NCBI GenBank assembly: GCA_022839625.1
Contig: JALHJL010000077.1
Location: 1-14,710, forward strand
Direction of reading: 5' to 3'
Length of the DNA: 14,710 nt
Source: Phycisphaerales bacterium
Lineage (GTDB): Bacteria > Planctomycetota > Phycisphaerae > UBA1845 > Fen-1342
In this document: piece after piece, positions 6,796 through 14,313 of the stretch
How the letters are laid out: each line of letters opens with the position of its first letter
Position numbering within the stretch: the stretch's first letter is position 1
Position numbers and translations under genes: made by a program
The notes under the pieces: generated by a model
Seen by the model: only the letters and a program-made list of their open reading frames with translations
Told to the model about the DNA's origin: nothing
Database searches by the model: none

Positions 6796-7305
6796 ATGAG
6801 GCTCGTGCCGATGGCCGGGGCGCTGCTCGCAGTGATGGCAGGGATCACGGCCGGCGGCTGTCCCGGCGGGATAACGATCACCCTGCCCGAAGGCCTGGAT
6901 TTCACGGCAGACGTGACGATCCCGACGCAGATCGTGACCGCGCGCGTGGTGCAGGTGGAGGTGTTCAACGACACCGACTTCGAGGTTCTGCCGCGCATCC
7001 GCTTCGATGACGACAGCAATTTCTGGGCGGCCCTCGTACCCTCAGAGGAATTGGCCACCGGCATCCTGCGACCCGGCGAATCGATCGTGTTCGACATCGA
7101 CTGCGATCAACTCGGGTTGATCTTCAGCGACGAGCCGCGGCAATACGCGCCGGGGCGGGAGGACCCCATCGGAGAGGCGGACGAGACGCGCACTCTCAAG
7201 CGCGACAAGGACTACGTCTGCGGCGACCAGATCGTCTTTCATTTTATTGGCAACGGCACCGGGTTCGGCGTGATCGTGTCGATCAACGGGGTGGTGGTGG
7301 ACTAA
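6796..7305 (+). CDS. Putative secreted lipoprotein of unknown function
   Basis: I do not recognise this 169-residue protein. It starts with a lipoprotein-like signal: Arg2, a hydrophobic stretch (about 4-18) and a Cys at position 22 in 'ITAGGCPGG'. The lipobox is imperfect (Ala-Gly-Gly-Cys rather than Leu-x-Ala/Gly-Cys), so attachment is probable but not certain. The mature part looks beta-rich and acidic, with alternating hydrophobic residues such as 'ARVVQVEVFNDTDFEVLPRIRF' (first 20 are the informative ones) and two further Cys (in IDCDQ and YVCGDQ) that could form a disulfide outside the cytoplasm. It ends in a Gly/Val-rich strand-like tail. The start is well supported by AAGGAG (6783-6788) seven bases before the ATG. 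The gene is single, divergent from the mutase, and probably follows the promoter at 6694-6722. The role is unknown; an immunoglobulin-like beta sandwich is one guess. Confidence 0.75.
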   Translation: MRLVPMAGALLAVMAGITAGGCPGGITITLPEGLDFTADVTIPTQIVTARVVQVEVFNDTDFEVLPRIRFDDDSNFWAALVPSEELATGILRPGESIVFDIDCDQLGLIFSDEPRQYAPGREDPIGEADETRTLKRDKDYVCGDQIVFHFIGNGTGFGVIVSINGVVVD

Positions 7306-7595
7306 AGAGGGGGCTGAATGCCCATAAAAGGGGGGCAGGTGGCCCGGGGCGGGGGAGTCGCAACTCGCGTAGTTATCGGAGCTTGCGCTCCGACGAGAAA
7401 GCCGGATTCTCATTGCCACGACCTTGCCCGAGGCGTACAATCTGCCGCAACGGAGGAGAAAGCGGTTGGCGTCTCTGCCGATCACTTCGTAACAACTGAA
7501 TACGCTCATCATCGTCGCTTAGGAAGCTACGGGCAGCTTGTAGCCAGGACGGCTGGACAAGTAGGTCTTTTTGTCACTTGTGGAGCGACCGCGCC
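7306..7595. other. Non-coding spacer with a 7-bp hairpin
   Basis: About 290 bp between the lipoprotein and hydrolase genes. A perfect hairpin TCGGAGC-TTGC-GCTCCGA lies at 7376-7393, some 70 bases after the lipoprotein stop, with no T-tract. A weaker pairing GCTAC/GTAGC occurs further on. Open frames that cross this spacer on both strands have no recognisable protein features. I see no clear promoter for the hydrolase. Confidence 0.4.
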
Positions 7596-8261
7596 GTGGG
7601 CAATGGGCGAAAAGCCGACGTCTTCGTCGACATGTGTACGCAGCGTGACTATCTCACGCCGATGGGGGCACAACCTACGTTGAATGTCCAGCAGGTCTTG
7701 CCGAACCTCAAGCGGCTGATGGCCTTCGCCCGCTGGGCGGGTGTGCCGACGCTTTCCTGCGTCGATGCGCGCCGCCCCGGCGACGTGCGCGGGTTGCCGC
7801 GCGCCCAATGCGTGTTGGGCACTCCGGGCCAGCAGAAGCTCCCCTGCACCCTCCTCCCCAATCGCGTCCTGATCGAATCCGACAACTGCCTGTGCGTCTC
7901 GCTGGATGTGCTCCGCCAGCATCAACAGGCCATCCTCGCCAAGGAGCACCGCGATCCCTTCACCAACCCGAAGCTCGACCGTCTCTTGACCGAGCTGCCC
8001 ATCCGCCGCTTCGTCATCTTCGGCGTCGCGCTCGAAACATCGATCCGCCTGCTCGGACTCGGGCTCCTGCTGCGCAGCCGCCGCGTCGCGGTCGTGTGGG
8101 ACGCCTGCGGCTGGTGGAACGCCGGGGACGGAGACATGGCGCTGCGCCAGTTGGTCGCCAAGGGCTGCGAGCTGGTCTCCACCCGGGACCTGGTCGACTC
8201 CACGATGGGTGCGTACCGGCGGAACGGGCACCATCGCTACCGCCGGCGGTCGGTCGCGTGA
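7596..8261 (+). CDS. Isochorismatase-fold hydrolase with Ser at the Cys site
   Basis: A 221-residue protein with the Rossmann-like fold of the cysteine hydrolase/isochorismatase superfamily (nicotinamidases, N-carbamoyl amidohydrolases and others). The family triad is Asp-Lys-Cys. Asp12 is seen in 'VFVDMCTQRDYL' and Lys116 in 'ILAKEHRDPF', followed by the usual TNPKLDRLL. The conserved 'GVATxxCVxxT' segment reads GVALETSIRLLGLG, with Ser149 (codon TCG) in place of the nucleophilic Cys; a second odd residue is Cys14 next to Asp12. It may use serine, be a non-hydrolytic paralogue, or be inactive. The arginine-rich tail after 'STMGAYRRNG' is unusual. The start is uncertain: GTG at 7596 (GGAG about ten bases before) or TTG at 7578, which adds six residues. 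No ATG precedes the Asp motif in frame. The gene lies upstream of der in the same direction, 135 bp apart. Confidence 0.8.
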   Translation: MGNGRKADVFVDMCTQRDYLTPMGAQPTLNVQQVLPNLKRLMAFARWAGVPTLSCVDARRPGDVRGLPRAQCVLGTPGQQKLPCTLLPNRVLIESDNCLCVSLDVLRQHQQAILAKEHRDPFTNPKLDRLLTELPIRRFVIFGVALETSIRLLGLGLLLRSRRVAVVWDACGWWNAGDGDMALRQLVAKGCELVSTRDLVDSTMGAYRRNGHHRYRRRSVA

Positions 8262-8384
8262 CCGCGCAGTCCGCCGGAAGCACACGGTCGGCTCCCCGCA
8301 AGCGACGTCCCCGGGCGCCGACCCGATAGCGTCACTCCCCCCCGCAAGCCACGCCCGGCCCGACACCGCCACACGCGCTTCGGT

Positions 8385-8390
8385 TATCAT
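8385..8390 (+). promoter_or_regulatory. -10-like TATCAT placed for a leaderless der mRNA
   Basis: TATCAT ends six bases before the der ATG (8397). Transcription normally starts about seven bases after a -10 box, i.e. on or next to that ATG, and no Shine-Dalgarno sequence is visible in the preceding bases (8370-8396). The -35 is weak: CGACAC-like bases occur around 8360-8367. Placement suggests leaderless translation; unproven. Confidence 0.35.
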
Positions 8391-8396
8391 CCCGCC

Positions 8397-9719
8397 ATGG
8401 CATTGCCGCTAGTCGTCATCGTCGGGCGGCCCAACGTGGGCAAGAGCTCGCTGCTGAACGCGCTGGCCCGCGAGCGCATCAGCATCGTGGACCCGCGGCC
8501 GGGCATCACGCGCGACCGCGTCTCCGCTCCCGTGGAACTGGGCGAACGGTACGTCGAGCTCGTGGACACCGGCGGCATCGGGATCATCGATGACGACCAC
8601 CTCGAAACGCACGTCGAAGAGCAGATTCGGTTCGCGATCGAGCGGGCGGACGTCATCCTGTTCGTGGTCGACGCGGTCGCCGGCATCACGCCGCTCGATC
8701 AGCGCGTGGCGGAGCTTCTGCGGAAGGCCGGCAAGCCGATCGTGGCCGTCGCAAACAAGGTCGATGATGCGAAGCATGAAGCGGAGGCCGGGCAGTTCAT
8801 CCGGCTGGGACATGGCGAGCCGGTGTGTACTTCCGCGCTGCACGGCCGGGGGCGGCAGGAACTGCTCGAACGTTTGGAGCCGCTGTTGGGGCCGGCCTGG
8901 GCGGAGCCCGCCGCGCCCGAGATGAAGCTGGCGATCGTCGGCAAACGCAACGCCGGCAAGAGCACGCTGGTCAACGCCCTGGCCGGCGAGCCGCGCATGA
9001 TCGTCAGTGAGGTCCCGGGCACGACGCGCGACGCGGTGGACGTGCGTTTCGAACGCGACGGCAAGCACTTCCTCGCGATCGACACGGCGGGCGTGCGGAA
9101 GAAGTCGAGCATGAGCGACATCGACTTCTACTCGTACACGCGGGCGCTGCGGTCGATCCGGCGGGCGGACGTGGTCATGCTCCTGATCGACGCGATGGTT
9201 CCGGTCGCCGAGGTCGATCTGAAGCTGGCGAGCGCGGTGCTGGACGAGTACAAGCCGGTGCTGATCGTGGTGAACAAGTGGGACTTAGCGCGGGACCTCA
9301 CCACGACAGAGGAGTACGGGCAGTACCTCACGCGGGTGCTGCCGGCCTTGAGCTACGCGCCCGTGGCGTTCGTGACTGCTGCCACCGGGCAGAACGTGGA
9401 TACGGCGGTGGACGCGGCGCTTGGCCTGTACGGCCAGGCACAAACACGCGTGACGACGGCGCGGCTGAACAGCGCGCTGGAGGAGATTCTCGTGCGCCGC
9501 GGGCCGAGCCCGAAGCGCGGTACGAAGCCGGTCAAGATCTACTATGCCACGCAGGTGGGGGTGGCCCCGCCGACGGTCGTTTTCTTCTGCAACGATCCGG
9601 GGCTGGTGCGTGACGATTACCGCCGGTACATGCAGAACCGCCTGCGCGAGCTGACTCCCTTTCGGGAGGTGCCGTTGCGCCTGTGGTTCCGGGCGAGCGG
9701 GGCCGACCGGCGGGCATAG
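8397..9719 (+). CDS. der: Ribosome-associated GTPase Der (EngA)
   Basis: Tandem-GTPase protein (440 residues, normal for the family) needed for 50S ribosomal subunit assembly in bacteria. First G domain: GRPNVGKS (10-17), DTGG (57-60) and NKVD (120-123). Second G domain: GKRNAGKS (182-189), DTAG (229-232) and NKWD (293-296). A C-terminal KH-like domain follows, containing the PPTVVFFCNDP segment and ending in LRLWFRA. The two G domains with a KH-like tail separate Der from Era and other Ras-like GTPases. The second P-loop differs from the more common GRPNVGKS but keeps the invariant G-x4-GKS frame. The ATG at 8397 starts exactly at the first beta strand; no ribosome-binding site precedes it, while a -10-like TATCAT does. 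It appears to be transcribed alone or after the hydrolase gene. Confidence 0.97.
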   Translation: MALPLVVIVGRPNVGKSSLLNALARERISIVDPRPGITRDRVSAPVELGERYVELVDTGGIGIIDDDHLETHVEEQIRFAIERADVILFVVDAVAGITPLDQRVAELLRKAGKPIVAVANKVDDAKHEAEAGQFIRLGHGEPVCTSALHGRGRQELLERLEPLLGPAWAEPAAPEMKLAIVGKRNAGKSTLVNALAGEPRMIVSEVPGTTRDAVDVRFERDGKHFLAIDTAGVRKKSSMSDIDFYSYTRALRSIRRADVVMLLIDAMVPVAEVDLKLASAVLDEYKPVLIVVNKWDLARDLTTTEEYGQYLTRVLPALSYAPVAFVTAATGQNVDTAVDAALGLYGQAQTRVTTARLNSALEEILVRRGPSPKRGTKPVKIYYATQVGVAPPTVVFFCNDPGLVRDDYRRYMQNRLRELTPFREVPLRLWFRASGADRRA

Positions 9720-9745
9720 TCGCGGGAGAACAGCACTGACGCGAC
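9719..9745 (+). terminator. Possible weak terminator after der
   Basis: Arms GTCGCG (9719-9724) and CGCGAC (9740-9745) pair perfectly around a 15-nt loop, starting on the last base of the der stop. A modest T-rich stretch (CTTGTTATTAT) follows about six bases later. The long loop and interrupted T-run make it a weak candidate. Confidence 0.25.
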
Positions 9746-9832
9746 TCGCGGCTTGTTATTATGAGACGTGTTCTGAGTTCCGCCCTCGAACGTCGGCCGC
9801 CGGCCCCCTACCAGGATTATGGGAATTCGCAG

Positions 9833-9881
9833 TTGCAACCGTACATTGCCCGGTATAATGCGGTTGCGGTCAAGGCCGCAA
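9833..9881 (+). promoter_or_regulatory. Promoter of the large secreted protein, with leader hairpin
   Basis: A perfect -10 TATAAT at 9854-9859 is preceded by TTGCAA at 9833-9838. The 15-bp spacer is shorter than the ideal 17. Transcription would start near 9866 and give a leader of about 135 nt. A perfect 6-bp hairpin TTGCGG/CCGCAA (9864-9869 with 9876-9881) would form at the very 5' end of that RNA, where it could stabilise the transcript. No gene is seen between der and this promoter. Confidence 0.5.
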
Positions 9882-9999
9882 AGGCGCTTCGAGCCGTCGG
9901 GCCGCTCGCCTAGTCCAAACATATCCGCCGTCGGTTCGATGGCTAGCGCGCCTCATTGGTCCGCGTCCAGTGCCTGGCCGTGGCGAAGGAGGAGCCGAC

Positions 10000-12900
10000 A
10001 TGTCAGCGCGAGCGCTTCAACTCACCGGATTGTGTCTGTTGGGGATTTCACTATTGACCTCAAGCCGACCGGTCCTGGCAGACGTCGCTCCGCCGATCGA
10101 GATCAAGATGTCGCCCGACGTCGGGTCGGCCGTGTCGGGCCAGGAGTACGACGGGGTGCTCGAATTGCACCTGGGCACTGATGGGATTCTGACCGAACTC
10201 TCCTTGGGAGGCGAGGGCTGGGCGGTGCTCAGCTTCGACGCGCCGGCCGTGCCGCTGCGCGTGCAGACCGGCGTTCTGCGGATCCCATTCCGGGCGTTGC
10301 CGCGCAACGCCGACGAGCCGATCGTCGTGTCGCTGAGGTTCAACGGGTTCAAGCAAAGCAAGCCGATTGAAATAGGACCGGCGTACTTCGCCAGGCGCGG
10401 CCAGGTGTTCCGCGCCGTGCCCGTTCCCGAGTCCGAGCTGCCGCGACCGGCCCGAGGGCCTGTGGGCGATGTCGCGGGGGAAGGTCGGGGCGCCCGGGGC
10501 AAGGACGCCGACGGGCGCACGACGCTGCGCTTCGAGGGACGCATTGTTTACCAGCGCCCTGAAGGCCAATGGGTCGGCGTGGACCGGCTCGACGTACGGA
10601 TATGGGACAGCGACACGGTCGGTCATGAGACGATGTGGGAGGGACACACGGATACCACCGGCTACTTCGATACCGAGTGGTTTTCATGGGAGGACTCCGG
10701 CGACCCTCCAGACCTTGTCGTCTATTTCGAGACCGAAACGAACTGGGTTGACGTAACGGATAATTCGGACCTGGAATGGACGTATAGTTGGGAGACCGAG
10801 GAAATCGGGAACTTTCAGGGGAGTTACCACGATTTCGGAAACATCACCGTAGCCTCCGACCTGATGCCCGCGCTGCATCTGTTCAGCACCGTCACGCGCG
10901 CCCGGCGCTGGGTCTATACCCGGTCCAACCATTACTACAGCATGCCCCAGGTCCAGGTTGAATGGCCGGACGATTCCAGTAGCTCACCCGCCTTTTATCA
11001 GTGTTGGGGCGGTGACGAGTCCGAAATCCACATGACATCCGCCTATCAGTGGCGCGAATACGTGTTGTGTCACGAGTATGGTCACCATTTTCCTTGCAGT
11101 ACCTGGGATGACTGGCCGGAGTCGGTTTATTGCAACGACGGTGACTGGTGTGATCCCGTTCCGGGCGAAGACTGCGCGCATTGTGCCTGGTGCCAGGAGA
11201 ACCTCGTGGTCGCCTGGACGGAGGGGATAGCGCAGTACTTCGCGCACCGGATTCCGCCGACGTTCGCGGAGGACTACGTGTTTGACATTGGCGGAGCCCC
11301 GCACGAACCCTTGTACACGAAGTCCTACGAAACTCCCCAGACATGTGAGGAGGATCCCGAGCACTTTCACGATGCCCTATTGACCGAGGGGTTCGTGGCG
11401 GCGCTGCTCGTGGATATGGCTGATTACGAGCAGGACAATCACGACGACGACTCGATCTGGGATTCGACCTGCTTCGGTGACGAGCAGATTCTCCTTGTCA
11501 TTGGCGAACAAGACCCGACTAACGTATTCGAGTTCATCAGCGCCTTCAAGAGCGCGTATCCTCAGTACGGCCCTGACCTGTGGCCAACGGCGTACAACGT
11601 CGATCCGAGCTATCCTGTCGGCGCCTACGACCCCGACAATACTCCGCCGGGCGTGGTTGCGGTCTGCGATTCGGCGACGCACCCCTTGGGTGGTTGGGGC
11701 CCGCTGCCGTGCATCACGATCGAGTGGGAACCGGCCCCGGACGATCTGGCGGGCCGCGGGGTGTGCGCCTACAGCCTCTGCTGGAGCCAGGATCCGGGCG
11801 GTTGTACGCCGGACCACGTCGAGAATCCAACCAGTTGGAGCAGTTGCTACATCACGGCGAGCCACGGTCCCGTTACCTTCGGCGATTGGTACGTGAGCAT
11901 CCGGGCGCGGGACTGCGCGGGGAACTGGAGCGACGATTGGAGCACGTTCGGACCGTTCACGGTCAGCGAGTGCAACGGTAACGGCATCATCGACGTTTGC
12001 GAGATTGCCTGCGACATCTCAACGCTGGGTCTGCCGTGTGAGCTGCCCGCGGACTGGTGCAGCGACCTGTGGCCCTCCGACTGCGGCAGCGCCCCGGACT
12101 GCAACGGCAACCTGATCCCGGACGAGTGCGACATCGCCAGCGGCTTCAGCCAGGATTGCAACCTCAACGGCATCCCGGACGAGTGCGAGAGCATGTTCCA
12201 CTGGGACGCGGACAGCGGCTCGTGGCACGTACCGGGCAACTGGCTCGAAGGGGCGACGCCGACAACCGATTCCGAGGTCTGCATCGACGTGCCCGGCGAC
12301 GTGACGGTCACGTACTCGGCCGGCACGTTGCAGATCGCGACGCTGGCATGCAGCGAGAGCCTGGCGATTGAAGGCGCCACCGGCCAACGCGCTCTGACGA
12401 TAGCGGAACCCTCCTTCGTGTTGGGTGATCTCCGCCTTAAGAACAACGACAGCACCCTCGACGTGGAGAACCGCCTCGACATCGGCGGGTTGTTTGAGTG
12501 GACCCAAGGCAGCCAGTTGACAGGCTCCGGCGTGACGTACGCAAACGGTGGCGTCTACACCAGCGAGCTCGTATACCCCGGCCTCGTATACCTCAACGGC
12601 CATCACCTCATTCTCGACGGTGAGAGCACGTCGGTCGGTAGCGCGCGCGTGGAGTTCGTCGGCGCTTCGGTGTTCGAGATTCGGCCCGGTTCGACCTATG
12701 AGCACCAGGGCGGCACCTACTTCCTCAACGGCGGAGCCGATGACCAGTTCGTGAACCAGGGCACGCTGATCAAGTCGGTGAACCCAGGAACCAGCATGAT
12801 CAAGGCAGTCACCAGCAACACCGGGTTGATTCACGTACAAGCAGGCACGCTGAGTTTCCGCGAGCAGAATAGCAGCAGCGGCGGCGAATTTCTGGGCGAC

Positions 12901-14313
12901 CCGGGAACCGCGTTCCAGTTTGTCAATGGCGGCTTCACGTTCCATGCCGGCTCCAGCGTCGTCGCCGACAATGTCCTCTTCACGGAGGGGGGAGCCGGGT
13001 GGAGCTATGTCCGCGGAACCTGGAACGTTACTACCTCGACCACCATATCCGCCGGCCAGGACGTGTACTTCACCGAGGAGGCCAACATCATCAACTACGG
13101 CTCGTCGTTCTCGATCCCCCGGGGCACTGCGAACTTCAACACTCCGATCGGCGGCCCCATCCAGTTCGATACGTTCAGCATCGGCCCGAGCTCCATCCTC
13201 GACGCAACGGCCAATTTCAACAGCGGCGACCCGGTGGAGATTGCGAACCTCACCATCGGAAGCGGGTATCTCCAGGGCCCCAGCCCTGTCACGATCAGTG
13301 GATTGCTGACCTGGAACGCGGGCGGCAGACTCTATGGCACGGGAACCATCAATGCCGACGGCGATGTGCTGGTCAACGTCAACGGTGACGAGAAGTCGCT
13401 CCGCAACTGCGTCTTCAACAACGCCGGCACGGCTACGTTCCTCGGCGGATTCAACCGGACCGCCCCGGCGGAGGTCAACAACCTCGAGACCGGCGTGATC
13501 GACATCCAGGCGGACGTCACCGTCATCGGCGGCTCCGGCCTGCCGCTTAACAACGCCGGCACGCTGGTCAAGTCCGCCGGGGCCGGCACGAGCACGATCC
13601 AGGCGGCCGCGACCAACACGGGGACGATCGAGGTCCAGACAGGAGTACTAAGGTTCTACACGGGCTATGGCGGCAGCTTCGTCCAGACCGCCGGGCAGAC
13701 CGTGCTGAACGGTGGCGGTTTGCAGTTCGACCCAGGCGCAATGCAGATCAGCGGCGGTCTGTTGACCGGCGCGGGGACGGTCACCGGCAACGTCGTCAAC
13801 TCCGCCGGCACGCTGGCACCGGGCTTGCCGATCGGACAGATCGACATCATCGGTGTCTATTCCCACATGGTCGGGGCCACGTTTGAATGCGAACTCAGTG
13901 ACACTGCACCCGGTGCATACGACAGGCTGGTCTGCACGGGCAATTTGGGGCTCCTCGGCAACTTGGCAGTTACGTTCGTCAGCCCGTTAGAACCGAGCCA
14001 CGGCGACAGCTTCGTTGTCGCAACCTCAGGGGCGGTGCTAAGCGGGAGTTTCGCCAGTGTGACCGTGACGAACCTGCCGCCATACATGATCCTGGACGTT
14101 GACTACTATGGGAACGCGGTCACGCTGACGGTGATCGGCGGCGACTGCGACTCCGATGGCACCCTTGACATCGACGACTTCGCGACGCTGGGCGGGTGCC
14201 TGCAAGGTCCCGACAACGGCGTGAGCCCCGGCTGCGACTGCCTCGACCTGGACAAGGACGGCGACGTCGATCTACTTGACGCCGCCGAGTTTCAGGCAGC
14301 GTTCAAGGGGTAG
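10000..14313 (+). CDS. Secreted metallopeptidase/beta-helix/dockerin-like protein
   Basis: A 1437-residue exported protein with an apparent Sec signal peptide (cleavage near Ala27, 'RPVLA|DVAPP'). Domains by eye: beta-rich N-terminus (28-170); a carboxypeptidase-regulatory-like segment (180-270, VDRLDVRIWDSD); a zinc-peptidase region with HEYGHH (358-363) and a distant glutamate in WTEGIAQYF (Glu408), the pattern of gluzincin-type enzymes; a fibronectin-III-like domain (548-656); three calcium repeats of DCNxNxIPDEC type (657-731); a duplicated right-handed beta-helix (735-1285); an autotransporter-passenger-like cap (1285-1380); and a dockerin-like tail with two complete EF-hand loops, DCDSDGTLDIDD and DLDKDGDVDLLD (1382-1437). 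Seven Cys cluster between 357 and 398, beside the active site. No transmembrane helix or outer-membrane barrel follows. The ATG at 10000 is fixed by AAGGAGG seven bases upstream; the frame opens earlier at a GTG (9970) without support. Substrate and peptidase activity are inferred; it may act in surface binding or polymer degradation. Confidence 0.85.
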   Translation: MSARALQLTGLCLLGISLLTSSRPVLADVAPPIEIKMSPDVGSAVSGQEYDGVLELHLGTDGILTELSLGGEGWAVLSFDAPAVPLRVQTGVLRIPFRALPRNADEPIVVSLRFNGFKQSKPIEIGPAYFARRGQVFRAVPVPESELPRPARGPVGDVAGEGRGARGKDADGRTTLRFEGRIVYQRPEGQWVGVDRLDVRIWDSDTVGHETMWEGHTDTTGYFDTEWFSWEDSGDPPDLVVYFETETNWVDVTDNSDLEWTYSWETEEIGNFQGSYHDFGNITVASDLMPALHLFSTVTRARRWVYTRSNHYYSMPQVQVEWPDDSSSSPAFYQCWGGDESEIHMTSAYQWREYVLCHEYGHHFPCSTWDDWPESVYCNDGDWCDPVPGEDCAHCAWCQENLVVAWTEGIAQYFAHRIPPTFAEDYVFDIGGAPHEPLYTKSYETPQTCEEDPEHFHDALLTEGFVAALLVDMADYEQDNHDDDSIWDSTCFGDEQILLVIGEQDPTNVFEFISAFKSAYPQYGPDLWPTAYNVDPSYPVGAYDPDNTPPGVVAVCDSATHPLGGWGPLPCITIEWEPAPDDLAGRGVCAYSLCWSQDPGGCTPDHVENPTSWSSCYITASHGPVTFGDWYVSIRARDCAGNWSDDWSTFGPFTVSECNGNGIIDVCEIACDISTLGLPCELPADWCSDLWPSDCGSAPDCNGNLIPDECDIASGFSQDCNLNGIPDECESMFHWDADSGSWHVPGNWLEGATPTTDSEVCIDVPGDVTVTYSAGTLQIATLACSESLAIEGATGQRALTIAEPSFVLGDLRLKNNDSTLDVENRLDIGGLFEWTQGSQLTGSGVTYANGGVYTSELVYPGLVYLNGHHLILDGESTSVGSARVEFVGASVFEIRPGSTYEHQGGTYFLNGGADDQFVNQGTLIKSVNPGTSMIKAVTSNTGLIHVQAGTLSFREQNSSSGGEFLGDPGTAFQFVNGGFTFHAGSSVVADNVLFTEGGAGWSYVRGTWNVTTSTTISAGQDVYFTEEANIINYGSSFSIPRGTANFNTPIGGPIQFDTFSIGPSSILDATANFNSGDPVEIANLTIGSGYLQGPSPVTISGLLTWNAGGRLYGTGTINADGDVLVNVNGDEKSLRNCVFNNAGTATFLGGFNRTAPAEVNNLETGVIDIQADVTVIGGSGLPLNNAGTLVKSAGAGTSTIQAAATNTGTIEVQTGVLRFYTGYGGSFVQTAGQTVLNGGGLQFDPGAMQISGGLLTGAGTVTGNVVNSAGTLAPGLPIGQIDIIGVYSHMVGATFECELSDTAPGAYDRLVCTGNLGLLGNLAVTFVSPLEPSHGDSFVVATSGAVLSGSFASVTVTNLPPYMILDVDYYGNAVTLTVIGGDCDSDGTLDIDDFATLGGCLQGPDNGVSPGCDCLDLDKDGDVDLLDAAEFQAAFKG
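12490..13674 (+). repeat. Duplicated beta-helix module inside the large protein
   Basis: Two related modules cover residues 831-955 (12490-12864) and 1102-1225 (13303-13674), with about 145 less similar residues between. Matching landmarks are 'LFEWTQGSQLTGSG' with 'LLTWNAGGRLYGTG', and 'NQGTLIKSVNPGTSMIKA' with 'NNAGTLVKSAGAGTSTIQA', followed by 'TNTG' or 'SNTG' and 'VQAGTLSF' with 'VQTGVLRF'. Spacing between landmarks is about 266-271 residues. The DNA is clearly diverged, so this is an old internal duplication rather than a recent tandem repeat. Confidence 0.7.

Noticed and set aside
6657..7097. N-terminal extension of the mutase to the far upstream start
   Set aside because: The extension runs antisense to the lipoprotein gene, has no family match, and the ATG at 6656 has a proper GAGG site and the conserved N-terminus.
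7318..7683. Small 121-codon gene in the spacer before the hydrolase
   Set aside because: It has no recognisable features, no clear ribosome site, and overlaps the hydrolase start in another frame.
7527..8390. Minus-strand open frame opposite the hydrolase gene
   Set aside because: The plus-strand frame carries recognisable isochorismatase-fold motifs; the minus frame has none.
10000..14313. Classical type V autotransporter
   Set aside because: The beta-helix and cap resemble a passenger, but the protein ends in a dockerin-like domain, not an outer-membrane beta-barrel.
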